Under the pieces are notes generated by a model, which worked only from the letters and a program-made list of their open reading frames with translations, did no database searches and had not been told where the DNA came from. This document shows, one piece after another, positions 8,423 to 15,800 of a stretch of 45,836 nucleotides of DNA. Source of the DNA: Paraburkholderia sp. Ac-20340 (GTDB taxonomy: Bacteria; Pseudomonadota; Gammaproteobacteria; Burkholderiales; Burkholderiaceae); NCBI RefSeq assembly GCF_017104965.1, contig NZ_JAAGPR010000051.1:1-45836 (forward strand), given 5' to 3'. The translations under genes were made by a program, and so were the position numbers. Position 1 is the stretch's first letter; each line of letters starts with the position of its first letter.

Positions 8423-9196
8423 TCACGCACGGCGCAGCATCGGCACGTTCGTTGTGTGCGCATCGAATCCCGTCAGCGCAATTGCTTCGCCAATTGCGTC
8501 GCCCACCAGAATGATCGCCGGGCTGCCGAGTCCGGCCGCATGCGCCCGTTCCGCAATATCGCCGAGCGTGCCCATCACGCGGCGCTCCTGCGCCGTGCCT
8601 GCCCATTGCACGACCGCCGCTGGCGTAGCGCCCGGCAGCACCTGCGCGAGCGTTGCGCACAAGCCGTCGATCCGGCTCATGCCCATATAGATGGCGAGCG
8701 TCATCTGCGTGGCCGCGAGCGCGCGCCAGTCGGGTTCGCTATGGTCGCGCAGATGCGCGGTCACGAAGATCACGCCCTGGCAATGATCGCGATGCGTGAG
8801 CGAGACGCCTAAGCCCGCCGCCGCCGCGAATGCCGACGACACCCCATTGACGATTTCAAACGGCACGCCCGCTCGATGCAGCGCCGCGAGTTCTTCGCCC
8901 GCGCGGCCGAACAGCAGCGCGTCGCCGCCTTTGACGCGCACGACATCGTGACCCTTGCGCGCGTAGCGCACCATCAGACGTTCGATGAACGCCTGCGGCG
9001 TGGATCTGCAGCCGCCGCGTTTGCCGACCTTGATGATGCGCGCCTGCGGGGCCAGCGAAGCGATCTCTGGATTGACGAGATCGTCGAGCAGCACGATATG
9101 CGCGCGCGCGAGCGCTTTCGCGGCCTTGAGCGTGAGCAGGTCGAGGTCGCCCGGACCTGCGCTCAACAATGTGACCTTGCCCGTTGCGTCGTTCAT
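8423..9196 (-). CDS. cobA: Uroporphyrinogen-III C-methyltransferase (SUMT)
   Basis: 257 residues from ATG 9196 (MNDATGKVTLLSAG). It makes precorrin-2 from uroporphyrinogen III with two S-adenosylmethionine, the first step towards siroheme. SUMT motifs: VTLLSAGPGDLDLLTLKAAKAL at the start (the P-loop-like GPGD), VRVKGGDALLFGRAGEE, GVSSAFAAAAGLGVSLTHRD, and a final AIILVGDAIGEA. The CysG dehydrogenase/ferrochelatase domain is absent, so siroheme completion needs another gene. It is divergent from nirB, which encodes a siroheme enzyme, so its product serves nitrite reductase. Its leader carries hexaloop hairpins and a terminator-like stem related to those before nirB. An in-frame start at 9229 would add 11 residues but lies inside that leader. 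Confidence 0.9.
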   Translation of the reverse strand: MNDATGKVTLLSAGPGDLDLLTLKAAKALARAHIVLLDDLVNPEIASLAPQARIIKVGKRGGCRSTPQAFIERLMVRYARKGHDVVRVKGGDALLFGRAGEELAALHRAGVPFEIVNGVSSAFAAAAGLGVSLTHRDHCQGVIFVTAHLRDHSEPDWRALAATQMTLAIYMGMSRIDGLCATLAQVLPGATPAAVVQWAGTAQERRVMGTLGDIAERAHAAGLGSPAIILVGDAIGEAIALTGFDAHTTNVPMLRRA

Positions 9197-9253
9197 GTTT
9201 CGTCCTTGATGGCGTGCGTTGTGACGCACTGTCTATCTTGCGCTTCAAATGCA

Positions 9254-9293
9254 AACGGCGTCCGCTCGCCATGAGTGACGAGGGGACGCCGTT
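9254..9293 (-). terminator. Terminator-like hairpin in the cobA leader, alternative to antiterminator hairpin P2
   Basis: On the minus strand AACGGCGTCC (9293-9284) pairs perfectly over 10 bp with GGACGCCGTT (9263-9254) across a 20-base loop. Its 5' arm is shared with the 14-base hexaloop hairpin at 9297-9284, so the two folds exclude each other. The U-tract is poor: the sequence continues TGCATTTG after the arm. It may therefore act as a weak or factor-assisted terminator, or as a pause site. The equivalent stem before nirB has a proper U-run. Confidence 0.5.
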
Positions 9294-9344
9294 GTCCATT
9301 CCTGCGATGTCTAACCGTACTGCGCGTACCGGCATCGTTGCCGG
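9284..9344 (-). promoter_or_regulatory. Tandem hexaloop (ANTAR-type) antiterminator RNA in the cobA leader
   Basis: Two minus-strand hairpins each have a six-base loop with A at position 1 and G at position 4, the signature of RNAs bound by ANTAR-domain antiterminators such as NasR and NasT. P1 is CCGGC-AACGAT-GCCGG (9344-9329). P2 is GGAC-AACGGC-GTCC (9297-9284). They are separated by 31 bases. P2 lies in a 17-base word (9297-9281) that is identical to one in the nirB leader. P2 uses the same strand as the terminator-like stem at 9293-9254, so formation of P2 would allow read-through into cobA. The sequence and pairing are observed; control by an ANTAR protein is inferred. Confidence 0.68.
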
Positions 9345-9357
9345 TTGCGTCGAATAA

Positions 9358-9374
9358 CGCAAGTTCCAGACCAA
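9358..9374 (-). promoter_or_regulatory. Sigma-54-like promoter for cobA
   Basis: On the minus strand the element reads TTGGTCTGGAACTTGCG. The invariant GG and GC dinucleotides of the -24/-12 class are present at the exact spacing and the -12 half TTGC is perfect, but the -24 half (TGGTCT) departs from TGGCAC. Predicted initiation near 9347 places the P1 hairpin within the first few transcribed bases, the same arrangement as at nirB. Confidence 0.45.
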
Positions 9375-9468
9375 CGCCCGCCGCTGCGTGATCGCGCGTG
9401 ATGGCTTCGTTTCAGCCGCTTGCACGCACCGGAAACCGCACCGAAAGCGCACAGCCGCCGTGCTGCAC

Positions 9469-9485
9469 GGCACCAAACTTGTGCC
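9469..9485. promoter_or_regulatory. Candidate NtrC enhancer site between cobA and nirB
   Basis: GGCAC-N7-GTGCC is a 17-bp dyad with the spacing of the NtrC consensus TGCAC-N7-GTGCA, matching four of five bases in each half. Its centre is about 130 bp from the predicted cobA start and about 135 bp from the predicted nirB start, so one enhancer could serve both sigma-54 promoters. A single imperfect site is weaker than the usual paired sites. Confidence 0.45.
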
Positions 9486-9584
9486 CGCCTGCATCGTCGT
9501 GAATCAGCGCGCCGATCGTGCCCGATCATCGCGCGAGCGGCGCAAACGCCCACGGCGAAAGGCATTGCGCCGATTTCATCCGCA

Positions 9585-9601
9585 TTGGCACAACGCTTGC
9601 A
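9585..9601 (+). promoter_or_regulatory. Sigma-54 (-24/-12) promoter for the nirBD-nitrate reductase operon
   Basis: TTGGCAC-N5-TTGCA matches the sigma-54 consensus (YTGGCACG-N4-TTGCW) at every strongly conserved base and at correct spacing. Initiation is expected near 9612, five bases before the P1 hairpin. This makes the operon dependent on RpoN and a nitrogen activator, probably NtrC. Confidence 0.75.
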
Positions 9602-9616
9602 TAAAGACCTGCGAAC

Positions 9617-9703
9617 CCGGATCAATGGCGATCCGGCTGCTGCACCGCAAATCATGCGGGCAGCAGGCAGGACAATTCGATTGAACACAGGACAACGGCG
9701 TCC
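9617..9703 (+). promoter_or_regulatory. Tandem hexaloop (ANTAR-type) antiterminator RNA in the nirB leader
   Basis: P1 is CCGGATC-AATGGC-GATCCGG (9617-9636), a perfect 7-bp stem. P2 is GGAC-AACGGC-GTCC (9690-9703). Both loops are six bases with A1 and G4, the rule for ANTAR-protein target RNAs (Klebsiella NasR, Paracoccus and Azotobacter NasT). A third hairpin without the loop signature (CTGCTGC 9637-9643 with GCAGCAG 9660-9666, plus an inner CCGC/GCGG) sits between them. The 3' arm of P2 overlaps the 5' arm of the intrinsic terminator at 9698-9749, so P2 and the terminator exclude each other. This is the expected antitermination switch responding to nitrate/nitrite; the regulator itself is not in the window. 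Confidence 0.75.
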
Positions 9704-9749
9704 CCTGAATCTGGCTTCCTTGAAGCGGGATTTGCGGGACGCTTTTTTT
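9698..9749 (+). terminator. Leader intrinsic terminator before nirB
   Basis: GCGTCCC (9698-9704) pairs with GGGACGC (9736-9742), with an internal stem GCTTC/GAAGC between, followed directly by seven T (9743-9749) and a further T-rich stretch. It lies 28 bp before the nirB start, inside the transcript, so it would block the operon unless hairpin P2 (9690-9703) forms first. Confidence 0.8.
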
Positions 9750-9776
9750 ATTTTCTCTCTAGCAGGGTGCACAGGC

Positions 9777-12395
9777 ATGACGCAATCTACGCTCGCAACG
9801 GACGCTCTGAACGTCGTCGTCATCGGCCACGGCATGGTGGGCCACAAGTTTCTGGAAAGCGTGCTCGCCAATGCCGCGCAAACGGGACAGCCGCTGCGCG
9901 TCACCGTGCTCTGCGAGGAGCCGCGCCCGGCCTATGACCGCGTGCATCTCTCCGAATTCTTCGCAGGCAAAAGCGCCGACGATCTTTCGCTCGTGAGCGC
10001 AGGCTTTTTCGAGCGCGACGATGTGCGCGATCGCGTGCGCCTCGTGCTCGACGCGAAGGTCGTGTCGATCGACCGTGCCGCGCGCACGGTCAGCGTGTCG
10101 AACGGCGAAACGCTCGTCTACGACAAGCTGGTGATGGCCACCGGTTCTTCGCCGTTCGTGCCGCCTATCGAAGGTAATAATCGTTCGGACTGCTTTGTGT
10201 ATCGCACGATCGAAGATCTGGAAGCCATGCAGGCGCGTGGCGCGAGCGCACAAACCGGCGTGGTGGTGGGCGGCGGCCTGTTGGGCCTCGAATGCGCGAA
10301 AGCGCTGCGCGATCTCGGCCTGCAAACTCATGTGGTCGAATTCGCGCCGCGCCTGATGACCGTGCAAGTGGACGACGACGGCGGGCGCATGCTGCGCGGC
10401 AAGATCGAGGCGCTGGGCGTGAGCGTGCATACGCAAAAGAACACCACGGCGATCGTCGATGGCGAAAGCGCCGCGAATCGCATGGTGTTCGCCGATGGCA
10501 CGCACCTCGAAACCGACATGATCGTATTCTCGGCGGGCATTCGTCCGCGCGACGAACTGGCGCGTGCCTGCGGCCTCGAAGTGGGCCCGCGCGGCGGCAT
10601 CGTGATCGACGATGCATGCCGTACGAGCGACGCCGATATCTACGCCATCGGCGAATGCGCGCTGTGGCAAGGGCAGATTTTCGGTCTGGTCGCGCCGGGC
10701 TACGACATGGCGCGCATCGTCGCGAAGGCGCTGGCGGGCGACGTCGCGCAGGATTTCGCGGGCGCCGACATGAGCACCAAGCTCAAGCTGATGGGCGTGG
10801 ATGTGGCAAGCATTGGCGATGCACACGGCAAGACGGCAGGCAGCCGCTCGTACCGTTTCGCCGATGAACGCCGCGCGGTCTACAAGAAGATCGTCGTGTC
10901 CGAATGCGGCAAGAAGCTGCTGGGCGCGGTGATGGTGGGCGACGCGGGCGAATACGGCACGCTGTTGCAGATGATGCTCAACGGTATCGAGTTGCCGGAA
11001 GCGCCCGAATTCCTGATCCTGCCGCAAGCCGACGGCAAGGCCAAGCCCGCGCTCGGCGTGGAAGCCTTGCCCGAAGCCGCGCAGATCTGCTCGTGCAATA
11101 ACGTGTCGAAGGCGCAGATCTGCGCCGCCGTGCGCGAAGGCGCGACCAGCATCGGCGCGATGAAGGCCGCAACCTGCGCGGGCGCGTCGTGCGGCGGCTG
11201 CGTGCCGCTCGTTACGCAGGTCATGAAGTCGGAAATGAAGCGTCAGGGCGTGGCCGTCAACAATCATCTCTGCGAGCACTTCCCGTATTCGCGTCAGGAG
11301 CTTTATCACCTCGTTCGCGTCGAGCAGATCAAGACGTTCGGCGCGCTGCTCGCAAAGCATGGTCACGGTCTGGGCTGCGATATCTGCAAGCCTGCCGTAG
11401 CCGGCATTCTGGCTTCGTGCTGGAATGAGTTCGTGCTCAAGAAGGAACACGCGAGCCTGCAGGATTCGAACGACTATTACCTCGCCAATATCCAGCGCGA
11501 CGGCACCTATTCGGTGGTGCCGCGCATGGCGGGCGGTGAGGTGACGCCCGAAGGGCTGATCGCCGTGGGCATGGTGGCGAAGAAATACGGTCTCTATACC
11601 AAGATCACGGGCGGTCAGCGCGTCGATCTTTTCGGTGCACGCGTCGAGCAATTGCCTTTTATCTGGGAAGAACTGATCGAAGCCGGTTTTGAATCTGGTC
11701 ACGCTTATGGCAAGGCGCTGCGCACGGTGAAATCGTGTGTGGGATCGACGTGGTGCCGCTTTGGCGTGGGCGATTCGGTGGGGCTCGCGATTGCGCTGGA
11801 GAACCGCTACAAAGGCCTGCGCGCGCCGCACAAGATCAAGTTTGGCGTGTCCGGTTGCACGCGCGAATGCGCGGAAGCGCAGGGCAAGGATGTGGGCGTG
11901 ATCGCCACGGAAAAGGGCTGGAATCTCTATGTCTGCGGCAATGGCGGCATGAAGCCGCGCCACGCGGAACTGCTCGCAGCGGATCTCGATCGCGCCACGC
12001 TGGAGCGCTATATCGACCGTTTCCTGATGTTCTATGTCCGCACGGCAGACCGTCTGCAACGCACCAGCGTGTGGCGCGACAACCTCGAAGGCGGCCTCGA
12101 TTATCTGATCGACGTGATCGTGCACGACAAGCTCGGCATTGGTGCGGAGCTCGAAGCGGAAATGCAGCTCGTGGTGGACACCTACGAATGCGAATGGAAA
12201 AAAGCCGTGACCGATCCGCAAACGCGTCGCCGCTTCCGCCACTTCGTCAATAGCGAAGAAGGCGATCAGCATGTGACCTTCGTGGAGGAGCGCGGCCAGA
12301 TTCGCCCGGCGACGCTCGAGGAGCGCGAACAGATTCCGGTGCGTGCGCAACGAAATACGCTGGCCGATATTCCCGTGGTTGTCGAGGCAGTTTAA
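9777..12395 (+). CDS. nirB: Assimilatory NAD(P)H nitrite reductase, large subunit
   Basis: 872 residues from ATG 9777 (MTQSTLATDALN), reducing nitrite to ammonium in the cytoplasm. Order of domains: FAD/NAD-binding oxidoreductase (VVVIGHGMVGHKF, then the second Rossmann GVVVGGGLLGLECAKAL and YAIGECALW); a BFD-like [2Fe-2S] segment from about residue 437 (ICSCNNVSKAQIC ... CAGASCGGC); and the sulfite/nitrite reductase catalytic half with the siroheme-[4Fe-4S] cysteines in KSCVGSTWC (about 650) and SGCTRECAEAQ (about 692). Length is normal for the family. The reading frame extends upstream to 9420, but that part overlaps the promoter and leader, so 9777 is the sensible start. It is followed 20 bp later by nirD. 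Control by the sigma-54 promoter and leader RNA is inferred from the upstream sequence. Confidence 0.96.
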   Translation: MTQSTLATDALNVVVIGHGMVGHKFLESVLANAAQTGQPLRVTVLCEEPRPAYDRVHLSEFFAGKSADDLSLVSAGFFERDDVRDRVRLVLDAKVVSIDRAARTVSVSNGETLVYDKLVMATGSSPFVPPIEGNNRSDCFVYRTIEDLEAMQARGASAQTGVVVGGGLLGLECAKALRDLGLQTHVVEFAPRLMTVQVDDDGGRMLRGKIEALGVSVHTQKNTTAIVDGESAANRMVFADGTHLETDMIVFSAGIRPRDELARACGLEVGPRGGIVIDDACRTSDADIYAIGECALWQGQIFGLVAPGYDMARIVAKALAGDVAQDFAGADMSTKLKLMGVDVASIGDAHGKTAGSRSYRFADERRAVYKKIVVSECGKKLLGAVMVGDAGEYGTLLQMMLNGIELPEAPEFLILPQADGKAKPALGVEALPEAAQICSCNNVSKAQICAAVREGATSIGAMKAATCAGASCGGCVPLVTQVMKSEMKRQGVAVNNHLCEHFPYSRQELYHLVRVEQIKTFGALLAKHGHGLGCDICKPAVAGILASCWNEFVLKKEHASLQDSNDYYLANIQRDGTYSVVPRMAGGEVTPEGLIAVGMVAKKYGLYTKITGGQRVDLFGARVEQLPFIWEELIEAGFESGHAYGKALRTVKSCVGSTWCRFGVGDSVGLAIALENRYKGLRAPHKIKFGVSGCTRECAEAQGKDVGVIATEKGWNLYVCGNGGMKPRHAELLAADLDRATLERYIDRFLMFYVRTADRLQRTSVWRDNLEGGLDYLIDVIVHDKLGIGAELEAEMQLVVDTYECEWKKAVTDPQTRRRFRHFVNSEEGDQHVTFVEERGQIRPATLEEREQIPVRAQRNTLADIPVVVEAV

Positions 12396-12415
12396 ATACT
12401 AGAGAGGAATCCAGA

Positions 12416-12772
12416 ATGAATGACATGAACCAGTCCATGTTCGCGGAAAGCTGGGTGCCGGTCTGCCAGCTCGAGGAAATCGTGCCGAATACGGGCGTGT
12501 GCGCGCTCGTGAAGGGCGAGCAGATCGCCGTATTTCATATCGACGATGGCGAAGCGCGCGTGTTTGCCATCGGTAATTACGATCCGAATTCGCAGGCCGC
12601 GGTGCTGTCGCGCGGGCTGGTGGGGAGTCTGGGCGAGCGCATCGTGGTGGCGTCGCCGATCTACAAGCATCACTTCGATCTCGCTACGGGCGAATGCCTG
12701 GAAGAGCCGCGCAGTTCGGTGAATGCATTCGCCACGCGCGTGCAAGACGGCCAGGTTTGGGTGGCCGCTTAA
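12416..12772 (+). CDS. nirD: Nitrite reductase small subunit
   Basis: 118 residues. It has the Rieske-like fold of NirD: VCQLEEIVPNTGVCALVKGEQIAVFHI, FAIGNYDPNSQAAVLSRGLVG, VVASPIYKHHFDLATGECLEEP. The Rieske cluster ligands (CxH and CxxH) are absent, as is normal for NirD proteins. It partners NirB in the assimilatory NAD(P)H nitrite reductase. An AGGA ribosome site precedes ATG 12416, and the gene sits 20 bp after nirB and 42 bp before the nitrate reductase gene. Confidence 0.94.
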   Translation: MNDMNQSMFAESWVPVCQLEEIVPNTGVCALVKGEQIAVFHIDDGEARVFAIGNYDPNSQAAVLSRGLVGSLGERIVVASPIYKHHFDLATGECLEEPRSSVNAFATRVQDGQVWVAA

Positions 12773-12814
12773 CGCAACTTGAATTCGCTTGAAACGAACG
12801 GGTAAGAGATCGAT

Positions 12815-15800
12815 ATGACGGGCAAGAGCGTCAAGACCGTGTGTCCTTATTGCGGCGTGGGTTGCGGCATGGTGCTGCACGTCGAGGACGGCGAGGTCAA
12901 GAAGATCTCCGGCGATACCGAGCACCCGAGCAATTTCGGGCGGCTCTGCACCAAGGGCTCGTCGGCGCACGTGGCGCTGCGCAAATCGGGGCGGCTCGAA
13001 CGCGCCTTCGTGCGCCGCGCGCGCGACGAAGACCCGGTGCCGTTGCCCATCGCCCAGGCGATCGCCGATACGGCGGCGCGTCTGCGCGCGACGCTCGACG
13101 CGCATGGTCCCGATGCCCTCTCGTTCTATGTCTCCGGCCAGATGTCGATCGAGGCGCAATACCTCGTCAACAAACTCGCGAAGGGCTTTGTCGGCACCAA
13201 CAATATCGAATCGAATTCGCGTCTTTGCATGGCGAGCGCGGGCAGCGGCTACAAGCTTTCGCTGGGCGCGGATGGCCCGCCGGGTTCGTATCAGGATTTC
13301 GATCGCGCCGATTGTTTCTTCGTGATCGGCGCGAATATGGCGGACTGCCATCCGATCCTTTTTCTGCGCATGATGGATCGCGTGAAGGCCGGCGCGAAGC
13401 TGATCGTGGTCGACCCGCGCCGCACGGCCACCGCGGATAAAGCCTCGCTCTATCTGCCGATCAAGGCCGGCACCGATCTCGCGCTGCTCAACGGCCTGCT
13501 GTATCTGCTGCACGAAAACGGTCATACGGACACCGATTTCATCGCGCAGTACACGCAAGGCTGGGACGCGATGCCCGCATTTCTCGCCGATTACACGCCG
13601 GAGAAAGTGGCGGCCATCACCGGGCTCGATGAAGCCGATATCCGCCGCGCTGCGCAGATGATCGGCGCTGCGCCCGAGTGGATGAGTTGCTGGACCATGG
13701 GCCTGAATCAGAGCACGCACGGCACGTGGAGCACCAACGCGCTCTGCAATCTGCATCTGGCGACGGGCAAGATCTGCCGTCCCGGCAGCGGGCCGTTTTC
13801 GCTCACGGGCCAGCCCAATGCGATGGGCGGGCGCGAAATGGGCTATATGGGTCCGGGCCTGCCGGGGCAGCGTTCGGTCCTGTCCGAAGATGATCGCGCC
13901 TTCGTGGAGGCGCGCTGGCAAGTGCCGCAAGGCACGCTCACGACCAAGCTGGGCGGCGGCACCATCGACATGTTTTCGCGCATGGCGGCAGGCGAAATCA
14001 AGGCTTGCTGGATCATCTGCACGAATCCGGTGGCTTCGGTTGCGAATCGTCAGACCGTGATGGCGGGTCTGCGCGCCGCCGAACTCGTGATCGCCCAGGA
14101 TGCGTTTCTGGACACGGAAACCAATCAATACGCCGATGTCTTGCTGCCCGGCGCGCTGTGGGCCGAAGCCGAAGGCGTGATGATCAACTCCGAGCGCAAT
14201 ATGACGCTCACGCAGCGCGCCGTCGAGTCGCCGGGCGAAGCGTTGCCCGACTGGCAGATCATCGCGCGCGTGGCCTGCGCAATGGGTTTTGAAGCGGCAT
14301 TCAGCTATGCGAGCGCGGCTGAAGTTTTCGATGAGATCGTCGGCTTTTCGAACCCGAAGACCGGCTACGATCTGCGCGGTGTGAGCCACGCGAAGCTGCG
14401 CGAAACGCCGCTGCAATGGCCGTGCGCGCCCGATGCGAAAAGCGATCGCAATCCCATTCGTTATCTGAATGATGCCGCTCGCGACGGCGAACCGCGCATC
14501 GTCTTCGCCACGCCGCATGGCAAGGGCGTTTTCTTCGCGCGCCCGCACGTGGCGCCTGCCGAACTGCCCGATGGCACGTATCCGATCGTCTTCAACACGG
14601 GGCGCTTGCAGCATCAGTGGCACACCATGACGAAGACCGGCAAGGTGGCGATGCTCAACAAGCTCAATCCCGCGCCGTTTGTCGAGATTCATCCCGAAGA
14701 TGCCGGTGCGCTCGGCATCGCGGCAAAGGACCGCGTGGAAGTGCGTTCGCGTCGCGGACGCGTGGTGCTGCCCGCAGTGGTCACCGACCGCGTGCAGCCC
14801 GGCAATTGCTTCGCGCCGATGCACTGGAACGACGTATTCGGCGACGATCTTTGCGTCAACGCTGTGACGAGCGATGCGATCGACGCCATTTCCCAGCAGC
14901 CCGAATTGAAATTCTGCGCCGTCGCGCTCACGCGCGTCGCGCCCGAGCCTGTCGTGGTCGAACCCGATGCGCGCGATATTCACGACGCGCAGACCGCCAC
15001 GCAAGAGACCCATGAAGCGGCGTTGCCCCAGGAATTCGACATGACCCGAATCGATGCCTTTGCGAACCTACTCGACCTCGGCGCGACGCCCGCGCCGACG
15101 CTCAGCGAAACCGAGCGGCTTTATCTCGCGGGTTTTGTGAACGGCCTGCGCGCGTCGCGCAACGAGTCCGCCGACGCTGCGGTGCCATTGCTTCCCCAAC
15201 ATGCGCCGATGACCGCTGCAAAACGCGCGTGGGTGGATGGCTTGCTCGCGGGCTTATTCAGCCGCGCGCCATCGCGCGTCGCGCCGTTGATCGAAGCCGC
15301 CAGGCCGCAGGACGAGCAGCAAGGCAGCGTGCGCATCGCGCACACGCGCCCGAAAGTCGTGCTGCTCTGGGCCTCGCAAACCGGCAACGTCGAGTCGCTG
15401 GTCGAGCGCTACGCCACGCAATTGATGGAATCGGGCTGCGAGATTCGCACGGCCTGCATGGCCGATTACACGCTCGCGAATCTGGAAAAGGCACAGTACG
15501 TACTGCTGATGACCAGCACTTTCGGCGACGGCGATTCACCCGATAATGGCGAGCCGTTCTGGAGCGCGCTGAAGGCCGACAATGCCCCGCGTCTCGCTTC
15601 GCTGCGCTATGCCGTGCTCGCGCTGGGCGATCGCAACTACGACCAGTTCTGCGGCCACGGGCGCAATCTGGATACGCGTCTGGAGGCGCTGGGCGCGCAG
15701 CGTTTGATGGCGCGCGTCGATTGCGACAGCGAATTCCAGAGTACCGCCGACGCCTGGCTCGAACGCGTCACGGCGCGCATCAAGGAGGAAGACGCGGCGC

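Noticed and set aside
9637..9666. Hairpin between P1 and P2 in the nirB leader as a third ANTAR hexaloop
   Set aside because: Its loop is five or seven bases depending on pairing and lacks G at position 4, so it does not meet the rule.
9759..12350. An 863-codon open frame antisense to nirB
   Set aside because: It mirrors nirB exactly, has shadow-type composition (His/Arg/Ala-rich) and matches no family. High GC with strong codon bias produces long antisense frames.
12392..15013. An 873-codon open frame antisense to the nitrate reductase half
   Set aside because: Same reason; the plus-strand frame carries all cofactor motifs.
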